A DNA stretch of 64,000 nucleotides from Mycobacterium kansasii ATCC 12478 (GTDB taxonomy: Bacteria > Actinomycetota > Actinomycetes > Mycobacteriales > Mycobacteriaceae), in assembly GCF_000157895.3 (NCBI RefSeq), contig NC_022663.1, forward strand, positions 186,001 through 250,000. The letters are read 5' to 3'. The translations under genes and the position numbers were made by a program. Shown here piece by piece: positions 35,274 to 43,068 of the stretch (positions within the stretch are counted from its first letter, which is position 1; each line of letters starts with the position of its first letter). The notes beneath the pieces were generated by a model. It saw nothing but the letters and a program-made list of their open reading frames with translations, ran no database searches and was not told where the DNA came from.

Positions 35274-37580
35274 TCAGCCGATGACCGGGCGCGGGGCCGG
35301 GACCTCGACGACGCCGAAGTTCGTCGCCCAGGCCGTGCGGTAGTCGCGCCATGCCGGCGTCAGGCGGCCGCGGTTGACGCATCGCGGCTCGTAGTGCACA
35401 CACCGCTCGGCCGAGGCCACGTGCGCCTCTTCGTCGACGACGGTCACCGATAGCAGCATCTCGACGGGCTTGCCGGCCTGCACGGTCAGCAACAGGGTGG
35501 TCCCGGCGATCCGGTAGTGCGCGATCGCTCCGCCGCCCAGGTCTACTTGACCGCTGGCCGCCCCGAGCGCGGTGCCGTCGAGTTGCCACTTGGCCTGAAG
35601 TCCCGGGCCGAAACCCGTTGCGACAGCGTCGAATCGGCCCTGCGGACGCATCGGCCGCACCACGGTTCCGACGAAGGTACCGATGCGCCGATCGATGAGA
35701 GGTAACGCGCGAATGGCGTCGTTCACGGTGTCGGCGCCCTTGACGGCAGGGGGAGCCGCGGCCACGGCATCAAGCGCCGCACGCAACTGGTTGCAGGGAT
35801 CACGTTGCGTCCCGACTGCGCTGACGCGCAATGCCGGCGAGGGCGCGAAAACCGCCGCGCCCGGCTTGGCGACCTCCCCGAAGGTGCCGAAAACGCTTGG
35901 CGGACAGGTGAAACCGCCGACAATCTGAACCGAGGCGAGCGCCTTCTCCCAGGTGATGTAGCGGAACCGGATGTGGTCGACGGTCACGTCCACGGCCTGA
36001 ACGGCCGCCCACCTGCCTTCGTTGGTGCGCACGCCGTAGATGCGCAGCGATTCCCTGAACGGGTTGCCGAACAGCAGCCCGAAGGGGTCGATGGTCGCCA
36101 GGTCGGCCAGGGGTATCGGGTTCGGAGCGTCGTAGGCGTAGCCGTACACGGCCGCGCGGTAGAGGCCGTCGAAGTCACGCAGGCCCGTTCGGGCCCAGCG
36201 GGCACCGCACACCGCCCGTACCGTCCGGTCGAACGCGCCGCCGAGCACGGTGAGGTCGCCGCTGGGCATGTCGCGCGCGCCGACCCGGCCGCTGTCGAGA
36301 TCGAACGCCGAACCGTTGGGCACGACGACGGTGCCGGCGGCGCGCACCGGGGCGGTGTCGATGGGCCGGATGCGGCAGCCGATCTGCACGTCGTCGATGC
36401 GCGCGTCGCTGAAGACGATGTTGAAGCCCACCGCGGGGATATCGACCGGGACCAGCAGCTGGTTCAGCGCGTCGGTGATGTGTGCGGCGACGCTGTTGAT
36501 GGTGCCCTCGATCACCTCTTCGGCGATGTACATGATCAGCGGGACCAGCACCGCGCCGACGATCACGTAGATCACGGAGGGGAGCAACGCCCCGAGCAGT
36601 GCGCCGATCACCGCGCCCGCCACCCAGCAGTACCAGGGGATGTCGACGTCGACGTTGGGATCGTCCGCCTGGACCTGCACGACGAGCTGGCCGCCGGCGA
36701 CGGCGATGGTGATCTTCGCCCCGACGGTGCCGGTGGCCGAATAGCAGAAGCCCGACTTGGTGATCTTGACCTGAACATGCAGGGCGCCGTCGTCACCCGC
36801 GGTGATCGACAACCCGGTCAGATCCACCTCGTTGTCCTCGTCGATGCGCACGGTGCGGGTCAGCGTGCAGTTGGTGAACGCGCCGCCCAGGTTCAGCGCG
36901 CTGTCGATCATCGGGCTGATGACCCGGCAGATCCAACCCATCGACGCGACGATCCCCCCGTTGCCGCCCCCGGTGATGAAGCTCTGGGTGAACGCCGACT
37001 TGTCGCCGGGGCTGCCGCCGCCGAACGTGACCAGGAACGCCGACGCGTCTTTGTCGGCCGGGGAGGTGTCGTCGACGATGAGCACGTCGGCGTTCTTCAT
37101 TGCGGTCGTGGTGCTGGTGGCGTGGTCGACGGGGAACGGCACCAGCGGGATCAGTTTGACGTTGTTCCGCAGGAAGGCGGCGAACAGTCCGTCGAGGCCG
37201 GGGATCGGGAACCCCGCCACCGAGATCTCGGTGAGCCACAGCTTCTGTTCGAGATCGATTCGCACCAGGTCGATTCCGTTGGTGCTGGTGTCCACGTCGA
37301 CGCTGGCAACGATGCGCAACGTCCCGAGGGTGCCGGCGTCGCCGAGCAGCACATGGATGTCGACGACGTCGGTCGCGCCGGGCGGCAGGCCGCCCGGCCG
37401 GTCGAAGGAGACCGTTACCGAAAAGGGCGTGGCCGGGTCGAGATGAATGCCGAGGCCCCCCAGGATGGTGCCCAGCAGAAAGCCGCCGGTGTCGAAGACG
37501 ACGCTCAGTAGCTGCTGATAGGCCTGTTCAGCGAATTCGACGACGAGGTCGTAGCCGTGCGTCTGTTCCCCCGACACCAC
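35274..37580 (-). CDS. Large beta-rich protein with one hydrophobic segment, possibly TULIP/P47-like
   Basis: This 768-residue protein has no signal peptide. Residues 1-315 are long alternating polar/hydrophobic strands (for example GALHVQVKITKSGFCYSATG near 265). Residues 318-352 are a strongly hydrophobic segment (AGAVIGALLGALLPSVIYVI onward). An amphipathic helix, AEEVIEGTINSVAAHITDAL, follows, and then more strands. The order of strands, DVDIPWYCW, hydrophobic helix and amphipathic helix recalls tubular lipid-binding (TULIP) proteins of the clostridial P47 group, but this is recollection of pattern, not a search. GGAGGG precedes tandem GTG codons. The small gene upstream is 36 bases away on the same strand. 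Not part of the M. tuberculosis order I know. Confidence 0.6.
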   Translation of the reverse strand: MVSGEQTHGYDLVVEFAEQAYQQLLSVVFDTGGFLLGTILGGLGIHLDPATPFSVTVSFDRPGGLPPGATDVVDIHVLLGDAGTLGTLRIVASVDVDTSTNGIDLVRIDLEQKLWLTEISVAGFPIPGLDGLFAAFLRNNVKLIPLVPFPVDHATSTTTAMKNADVLIVDDTSPADKDASAFLVTFGGGSPGDKSAFTQSFITGGGNGGIVASMGWICRVISPMIDSALNLGGAFTNCTLTRTVRIDEDNEVDLTGLSITAGDDGALHVQVKITKSGFCYSATGTVGAKITIAVAGGQLVVQVQADDPNVDVDIPWYCWVAGAVIGALLGALLPSVIYVIVGAVLVPLIMYIAEEVIEGTINSVAAHITDALNQLLVPVDIPAVGFNIVFSDARIDDVQIGCRIRPIDTAPVRAAGTVVVPNGSAFDLDSGRVGARDMPSGDLTVLGGAFDRTVRAVCGARWARTGLRDFDGLYRAAVYGYAYDAPNPIPLADLATIDPFGLLFGNPFRESLRIYGVRTNEGRWAAVQAVDVTVDHIRFRYITWEKALASVQIVGGFTCPPSVFGTFGEVAKPGAAVFAPSPALRVSAVGTQRDPCNQLRAALDAVAAAPPAVKGADTVNDAIRALPLIDRRIGTFVGTVVRPMRPQGRFDAVATGFGPGLQAKWQLDGTALGAASGQVDLGGGAIAHYRIAGTTLLLTVQAGKPVEMLLSVTVVDEEAHVASAERCVHYEPRCVNRGRLTPAWRDYRTAWATNFGVVEVPAPRPVIG

Positions 37581-37616
37581 ACCCTCCTTATCTGGCGTTG
37601 TCTGGTCACGAGTGGC

Positions 37617-37961
37617 CTAGCCGGTGAATCGGATGTTGACGTTGGCGGTGATCACCTGTCCGTTCGGCAACCGGAACGCTCGTGGGCGGTGCAGGTCGGG
37701 GGCGTCGCCGGTCAGCGATGCCGCCTTGAGCCGCTGTTTGATGATCGGCGGGACATCGATTTTCAACGCCGTCAAGGTGGCCAGCGGGTCGGTGGCGAAC
37801 TGCCGCGCGACCTCCGGTTTGGCCAGCGCCGCAAGGATGGCGCGCTCCGACCGGTGCAACTGCTCGAACTCGGCGCGCAGCCGCGGGCCGAGGCGGTCGA
37901 TCACCGGGCCGAACGCACGGCTGTCGGGGCGCTTCGGTTGCTGCGGATCCTTCGATGTCAT
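37617..37961 (-). CDS. Small protein with RiPP-leader-like helix, partner of the 768-residue protein
   Basis: This 114-residue protein has a basic, Pro-rich N-terminus, a helical middle (FEQLHRSERAILAALAKPEV) and then ARQFATDPLATLTALKIDVP, a pattern (F-x-x-DP-x-x-x-L-x-x-x-x-I-x-x-P) shared with nif11- and nitrile-hydratase-type leader regions. The C-terminus is LPNGQVITANVNIRF, a beta-like segment. No cysteine- or serine-rich core follows, so it is not a clear RiPP precursor. The ATG is set by the end of reasonable codon bias; the ribosome site is weak. Translated just upstream of the large gene, it probably works with it. Confidence 0.6.
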   Translation of the reverse strand: MTSKDPQQPKRPDSRAFGPVIDRLGPRLRAEFEQLHRSERAILAALAKPEVARQFATDPLATLTALKIDVPPIIKQRLKAASLTGDAPDLHRPRAFRLPNGQVITANVNIRFTG

Positions 37962-38074
37962 GTATTCAGGCCTATGCCAGCCGACGGCGTTTGGCAAGGG
38001 GTAACAGTCAAAACTGTTGGCACATAACGTGAGCTTCGGTGGGCGGATCGGGCGGCCGTGCGATACCGGCGGCG

Positions 38075-38989
38075 TTATCGCTCGCCGGCATGGTCGGCAA
38101 TGACACGATCGATGGTGGACCGGGAAACCGCGGCGGCGTGCCGGTCGCCGGCTTCGAGGTGGCCGCGCAGACTCACCAGCGCCTTCCACAGCGCCCACCC
38201 ACGGCCGCGGGCCCAGGTTGCGGCGTCGACGTCCAGCGTTCGGCGAAATGTCGTTCTGCTGCCCGCGTCGAGGTGGGTCCAGGCCAGGACGGTGTCACAC
38301 GCGGGATCGCCCACACCGCAGAGCCCGAAGTCGATGACCGCGGTGAGGCGTCCGCGCTGTGTCAGCAGGTTGTCGGCAGCCACGTCGCCGTGAAACCAGC
38401 ACGGTTCGCCGGTCCAGGTGCTGCCGGTGGCGGCGGCCCACACCGCTTGCGCGCCGGCGACGTCGATTTCATCGTCGAGGGCGTCGATGGCTGCGCAGGT
38501 TTCCTCGGCGTACACCGGCAGGGGTGCGCCACGAAAGAAGTTGTGCGGTCCCGGTTCTGGGGCGTCGCCGGCGTCGATTCGGTGCAGCGCGCGCAGGAAG
38601 CGGGCCAACGGGCGCACGATCGGGCCCCAGTCGGTGATCGCCTCGGCCGCGGTGGTGCCGTCGAGCCAGCGGTATACCGACCAGTGATGGGGATAGTGAA
38701 ATGCGGGCCTGCCCATCGCGACGGGTTGCGGTATGGGCAGCGGCAGCTGCGGTGCCAGCCGCGGCAGCCAATGCTGTTCTTTGGCAACCTGATACGCATA
38801 CCGGTCCCCAGCGGGCAACCGGATCGACAACTCGTCACCCAGCCGGTAGGTGCGGTTGTCGACACCGTGCCGGGCCACGGGAGTGATGGCCAGTGCCGAC
38901 CACTGCGGGAACTGGGTGTCGACGAGACGGCGCGCCAACTCCGCGGTGACGTCCCGCGGCGAGCACCCGGCGGCGACGTCAGAGCACAT
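38075..38989 (-). CDS. Aminoglycoside phosphotransferase (APH)-family kinase
   Basis: This 304-residue protein has the APH/choline-kinase fold. The catalytic Brenner motif is CWFHGDVAADNLL near residue 197, and the metal-binding loop is AVIDFGLCGVGDPACD near 218. The N-lobe lysine region reads LSIRLPAGDRYAYQVAKEQ. These kinases phosphorylate antibiotics, homoserine, choline or macrolide-type small molecules; the substrate here is open. The ATG lies inside the end of the transporter gene (11-base overlap), so the two are translationally coupled. Confidence 0.85.
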   Translation of the reverse strand: MCSDVAAGCSPRDVTAELARRLVDTQFPQWSALAITPVARHGVDNRTYRLGDELSIRLPAGDRYAYQVAKEQHWLPRLAPQLPLPIPQPVAMGRPAFHYPHHWSVYRWLDGTTAAEAITDWGPIVRPLARFLRALHRIDAGDAPEPGPHNFFRGAPLPVYAEETCAAIDALDDEIDVAGAQAVWAAATGSTWTGEPCWFHGDVAADNLLTQRGRLTAVIDFGLCGVGDPACDTVLAWTHLDAGSRTTFRRTLDVDAATWARGRGWALWKALVSLRGHLEAGDRHAAAVSRSTIDRVIADHAGER

Positions 38990-40388
38990 GCGGCGCCACC
39001 AGCAGCGCAGCGCTGAAAACCGCCGAACCGATCAGGAAGGCGACGACGGTAAAGCCCATCACCTGGCGGACATTGAGCTTCGCGATGGCCAGCAGCGGCA
39101 GCGGCCAAAACGGCTGGATCATGTTCGCGACCGCTTCGCCGACGGCGACGGACATCGAGATCAGCCCGAGGTAGGCCGGCGAGTGCTGGCCGATGGCAAG
39201 TGCCGAGTCGACCGCGACGGGCCCCTGCACAGCCCAGTGCCCGCCGCCGGACGGCACGAACAGCGAGATGACGATCGAACCGACGAAGGTCAACAACGGC
39301 AGGGTGGATTGGCTGGCGCCGGTCACCAGGGCCGCAGCGAGCACCGTCTGCAGCGGCTGGCCCGATCCAGCGGGGACATAACCCAGCAGACCGATGATCC
39401 CGCCGTACAGCGGATACTGCAGCAGCAGCGGGCCGGACACCCTCGCCGCACCGGAAAACGCGCGGATGAACCGAATGGGTGTGCGGTGCAGCAACGCACT
39501 GGTGACCGTGAACAGCATGACCGTCGACGAGATGTTCAGCGCAAAGCCGCTCAGCCAGAAGTAACTGAGCCCGGCGGCGAAGACACCGACGTTGAGAATC
39601 CACAGGTTTTCCAGCCATTCGGCAAATGTCCGGTTGCCCGCGGGCGGGGCCGCGACGGGCTCTTCGTCCTCGAAAACGGCCGGGTCGGGCTCGAGTGGCT
39701 GCGCCGGCTCCATCCGCCGGATAGCGAGCGCGAGCAGCACCAGCACCACGATCACGGCGACCCAGCTGTAGGGCTGGAAAATCGTCAGATTCAGCGGCAC
39801 CACCGTGCCGGTCAGCTTGTGTATCACGTTGATCGGACTGCCGGCATCGGTGTTGGCCAGCGCAATCGACGACGACAGCCCCTGCGTCCACACGATGAAA
39901 CCCATGAACGCCGCGGCGACAAGATAACCGAAATGGGCGCCCGCAAGCCGTTTCGCGACCTGACGGGCGACCAGCGCCCCCGCGACCAGACCGAGCCCCC
40001 AGTTCAGCAACGAAAAGACCGCGCTCACACCGAAACACAGCAGTGCGGCCTGGACCTGGTTCGTCGGCTTGCTCGCCACCGCGATGATGGCCCGCTTCAG
40101 AACCGGCGCCTCGGCCAGCGTGTAACCCGTCACCAGGATCAGCACCATCTGGAAGGCGAAGGTGAAGATGTTCTGCGAGCCCCACACGCCGCCGTACCAC
40201 GCGTTGAGCGCGCCCGCCGGCGTCGCGCCGTCGACCAGCAGGCCGACCAGTACGGCCACTACGACGGTGAGGATCACCGCGAACAAATACGGATCCGGCA
40301 TGAGGCGTTCGACATACCGGACGGATAGCGCGGTGAGCGGCTGTATCACGCCGCGTCGCCTACCCTGCCGGTCCTTTTCGGTCGTCAT
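38979..40388 (-). CDS. Short-chain fatty acid transporter, AtoE family
   Basis: This 469-residue integral membrane protein has about 12 to 14 hydrophobic segments and the family stretches ALNAWYGGVWGSQNIFTFAF near residue 66 and SLFVPSGGGHWAVQGPV near 380. AtoE-type proteins carry short-chain fatty acids such as butyrate or acetoacetate. There is a polar loop (EPAQPLEPDPAVFEDEEP) between helices 6 and 7. It heads the minus-strand block that includes the APH-like kinase. No acetoacetate-degradation genes are adjacent, so the substrate is not confirmed. Confidence 0.87.
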   Translation of the reverse strand: MTTEKDRQGRRRGVIQPLTALSVRYVERLMPDPYLFAVILTVVVAVLVGLLVDGATPAGALNAWYGGVWGSQNIFTFAFQMVLILVTGYTLAEAPVLKRAIIAVASKPTNQVQAALLCFGVSAVFSLLNWGLGLVAGALVARQVAKRLAGAHFGYLVAAAFMGFIVWTQGLSSSIALANTDAGSPINVIHKLTGTVVPLNLTIFQPYSWVAVIVVLVLLALAIRRMEPAQPLEPDPAVFEDEEPVAAPPAGNRTFAEWLENLWILNVGVFAAGLSYFWLSGFALNISSTVMLFTVTSALLHRTPIRFIRAFSGAARVSGPLLLQYPLYGGIIGLLGYVPAGSGQPLQTVLAAALVTGASQSTLPLLTFVGSIVISLFVPSGGGHWAVQGPVAVDSALAIGQHSPAYLGLISMSVAVGEAVANMIQPFWPLPLLAIAKLNVRQVMGFTVVAFLIGSAVFSAALLVAPHVL

Positions 40389-40433
40389 TGGGTCGCCCGT
40401 GCCTGGACCTTGCCTCGACCCGCCTAGACCTGC

Positions 40434-40817
40434 CTAACCCAGCTCGTCGACCACCAGCCACACCAAAGCGGCGGCCACCAGCAGCAAACCGCCTATGACG
40501 GCTGCCTGCACAAATCCGGACTGACGGTGCAACCACGCACGCGCCTGCGTGAAACGCCAGTCGGTCCACGCATAGGCGCGCGCGGCCCAATCGGCTTCGA
40601 CCGCGAGCAGCCGAAATGCGACCAGCAGCGCCGGGATGCCCAGCTCGGGAAGCAGCACGATCAGCGGGATGGAGGCGATGACCAACGCACCGGCGAGCAT
40701 GGCCAGGGGTGCGCGCACCACCATCGGCCGGGTCCGGCCACGTTCCCGATATACCAGCACCCGGCTCAGCGCTTCGTCGCGGGTGACTGACAGGACGCGC
40801 TGGTCGGCTGAATCCAT
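40434..40817 (-). CDS. Small membrane protein (Rv1924c-like)
   Basis: This 127-residue protein has a soluble N-terminus (SADQRVLSVTRDEALSRVLV), then hydrophobic segments at about residues 36-66 and 105-122. A basic/aromatic stretch ARAYAWTDWRFTQARAWLHR lies between them. AGGAG sits five bases before the ATG. Size and place beside fadD31 match Rv1924c. Function unknown; a link to fadD31 is only positional, as the two genes are divergent. Confidence 0.72.
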   Translation of the reverse strand: MDSADQRVLSVTRDEALSRVLVYRERGRTRPMVVRAPLAMLAGALVIASIPLIVLLPELGIPALLVAFRLLAVEADWAARAYAWTDWRFTQARAWLHRQSGFVQAAVIGGLLLVAAALVWLVVDELG

Positions 40818-40971
40818 GGATGCTCCTGGGCTGACGCGATCGGCGGGCGGGTTCGGCACGGACTCTAGTGGACCGGTTGCCGGCGCCGGGTTCGATCGGG
40901 GCACCCGATCGGTGACCGAGGCCACCCGGTCGTTGCCCGAGGGACGGGGCAGGGGTGCATAGACTGCGCGT

Positions 40972-42840
40972 ATGAATGACGGTTTCCGGCGGGGCTCCCC
41001 GGCTCCAGAAGGCCTGCTGGAGATCGAGGACTGCCTGGCTGCAGACGGCAGCATCGCGTTACCGCCCGGCACCACCCTGATCTCGCTGATCCAACGCAAC
41101 ATCGCCAACGTCGGTGACTCGATCGCGTATCGCTATCTGGACTACACCCGCTCCGCCGAGGGGCAAGCCCGTGAAGTGACCTGGGCGCAGCTCGGGGTGC
41201 GCTTGGCGGCCATCGGCGCGCAGATCCAACAGCTCGCCGGCAACGGTGACCGGGTAGCCATCCTGGCGCCTCAGGGCATCGACTACGTTGCCGGATTCTA
41301 TGCGGCGATCAAGGCCGGCACCATTGCGGTGCCGCTGTTTGCCCCGGAATTGCCCGGTCACGCCGAACGTCTCGATACCGCACTGCGCGACTCGGAGCCC
41401 GCGGTCGTCCTGACGACCACGGCCGCCAGCGCCGCCGTGGAGGGCTTTCTGGCCACCCATCCGCACCTGCGAAAGCCGCGCGTGCTCACCATCGATCGCA
41501 TACCGGATTCGGCCGGGGAGCAGTTCAGTCCGGTCGAGCTGGACATGGACGCCGTGTCCCACCTGCAGTACACCTCGGGTTCGACGCGACCGCCGGTCGG
41601 CATCGAGATCACCCACCGCGCCGTCGGCACCAACCTGGTGCAGATGATCCTGTCGATCGACCTGCTCAACCGCAACACGCACGGCGTCAGCTGGTTGCCG
41701 CTCTACCACGACATGGGGCTGTCCATGATCGGCTTCCCGGCGGTGTACGGCGGGCACTCCACCCTGATGTCGCCGACCGCGTTTGTCCGGCGGCCGCAGC
41801 GGTGGATCCAGGCGCTGGCCGCGGGGTCGCGGACCGGCCGGGTGGTCACGGCGGCGCCGAACTTCGCCTACGAGTGGACCGCTCAGCGTGGTCTGCCCGC
41901 CGAGGGCGACGACATCGACCTGCGCAATGTCGTGCTGATCATCGGATCCGAGCCGGTCAGCATCGAGGCGATCACGACGTTCAACAAGGCGTTCGCGCCC
42001 TACGGGCTACCCCGGACGGCGTTCAAGCCCTCCTACGGCATCGCCGAGGCGACGCTGCTCGTTGCGACCATCGACCACGCCGCCGAAACGACGGCGATCT
42101 ACCTCGACCGGCAACAACTGGGCACCGGCCGGGCGGTGCGCGTCGCGGCGGATCACCCCAACGCCGTCGTGCAGGTCTCGTGCGGTCACGTCGCGCGCAG
42201 CCTGTGGGCCGTGATCGTCAACCCCGACACCGGCGCCGAACTGCCGGATGGCGAAGTCGGCGAAATCTGGCTGCAGGGAGACAACGTGGGCCGCGGCTAC
42301 TGGGGGCGGCCGGACGAAACGCGCCACACCTTCGGCGCCAGGCTGCAATCGGCGCTTAACGAGCACAGCCGCACCAACGGCGCTGCGCTCGAAGGGAATT
42401 GGCTGCGGACTTCGGACTTGGGCGTCTACCTCGGCGGTGAACTGTACGTCACGGGGCGGATCGCCGATCTCATCACCATCGACGGCCACAACCATTATCC
42501 GCAGGACATCGAGGCCACCGTCGCGGCGGCATCGCCCATCGTCCGGCGCGGATATGTCACGGCTTTCGCGGCACCGGCCAACGAGCTGCCGGATGCTGGC
42601 GATACGGACGACTCCAGCCCGCGGTTGGTGATCATTGCCGAACGTGCGGCGGGCACCAGTCACGCCGACCCGAAACCGGCGATCGAGGCGATCCGGGCCG
42701 CGGTTGCCGATCGCCATGGGCTGTGGGCCGCCGACGTGCGTTTCCTCCCCGCAGGGGCCATTCCGCGCACCACCAGCGGCAAGCTGGCTCGCCGGGCCTG
42801 TCGTGCCCAATACCTCAGCGGCGTATTGGGAGCGCACTAG
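40972..42840 (+). CDS. fadD31: Fatty acyl-AMP ligase
   Basis: This 622-residue protein is an adenylate-forming fatty acyl-AMP ligase, which activates long-chain acids and hands them to polyketide synthases or acyl carriers. The ATP motif reads LQYTSGSTRPPVGIEITH near residue 198. The FAAL-type insertion is suggested by the next block GVSWLPLYHDMGLSMIGFPAVYGG. GEIWLQGDNVGRGYWGRPDET near 425 and the hinge motif DLGVYLGGELYVTGRIADLI near 480 follow. The position after Rv1924c identifies it with Rv1925 (fadD31). No polyketide synthase is adjacent. Confidence 0.92.
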   Translation: MNDGFRRGSPAPEGLLEIEDCLAADGSIALPPGTTLISLIQRNIANVGDSIAYRYLDYTRSAEGQAREVTWAQLGVRLAAIGAQIQQLAGNGDRVAILAPQGIDYVAGFYAAIKAGTIAVPLFAPELPGHAERLDTALRDSEPAVVLTTTAASAAVEGFLATHPHLRKPRVLTIDRIPDSAGEQFSPVELDMDAVSHLQYTSGSTRPPVGIEITHRAVGTNLVQMILSIDLLNRNTHGVSWLPLYHDMGLSMIGFPAVYGGHSTLMSPTAFVRRPQRWIQALAAGSRTGRVVTAAPNFAYEWTAQRGLPAEGDDIDLRNVVLIIGSEPVSIEAITTFNKAFAPYGLPRTAFKPSYGIAEATLLVATIDHAAETTAIYLDRQQLGTGRAVRVAADHPNAVVQVSCGHVARSLWAVIVNPDTGAELPDGEVGEIWLQGDNVGRGYWGRPDETRHTFGARLQSALNEHSRTNGAALEGNWLRTSDLGVYLGGELYVTGRIADLITIDGHNHYPQDIEATVAAASPIVRRGYVTAFAAPANELPDAGDTDDSSPRLVIIAERAAGTSHADPKPAIEAIRAAVADRHGLWAADVRFLPAGAIPRTTSGKLARRACRAQYLSGVLGAH

Positions 42841-43068
42841 CGTCTCGCAACGTCGGGCGGGTGGCGCTTCGGCTCGCGAAACTCCTTGTTGCTCAGCATG
42901 GTTGAGCTGAAAACCGCGGCCGGCGCGCGCCATCCGGACGCCCGGGTCGTCGCTGATTTGCCGTGTGCCTGCAGCCGCGAACCTCGAGCCACTACGGTGT
43001 AGTGGCCCGGTGTACGGCGCCGGGCGGACCGGAATCGAGCAGGCTCCACCCGACCAGCGGGAGGCATA

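Noticed and set aside
37583..37616. Terminator between the 114-residue gene and the 768-residue gene
   Set aside because: The 36-base gap contains no inverted repeat followed by T-rich sequence; the genes read as one transcript.
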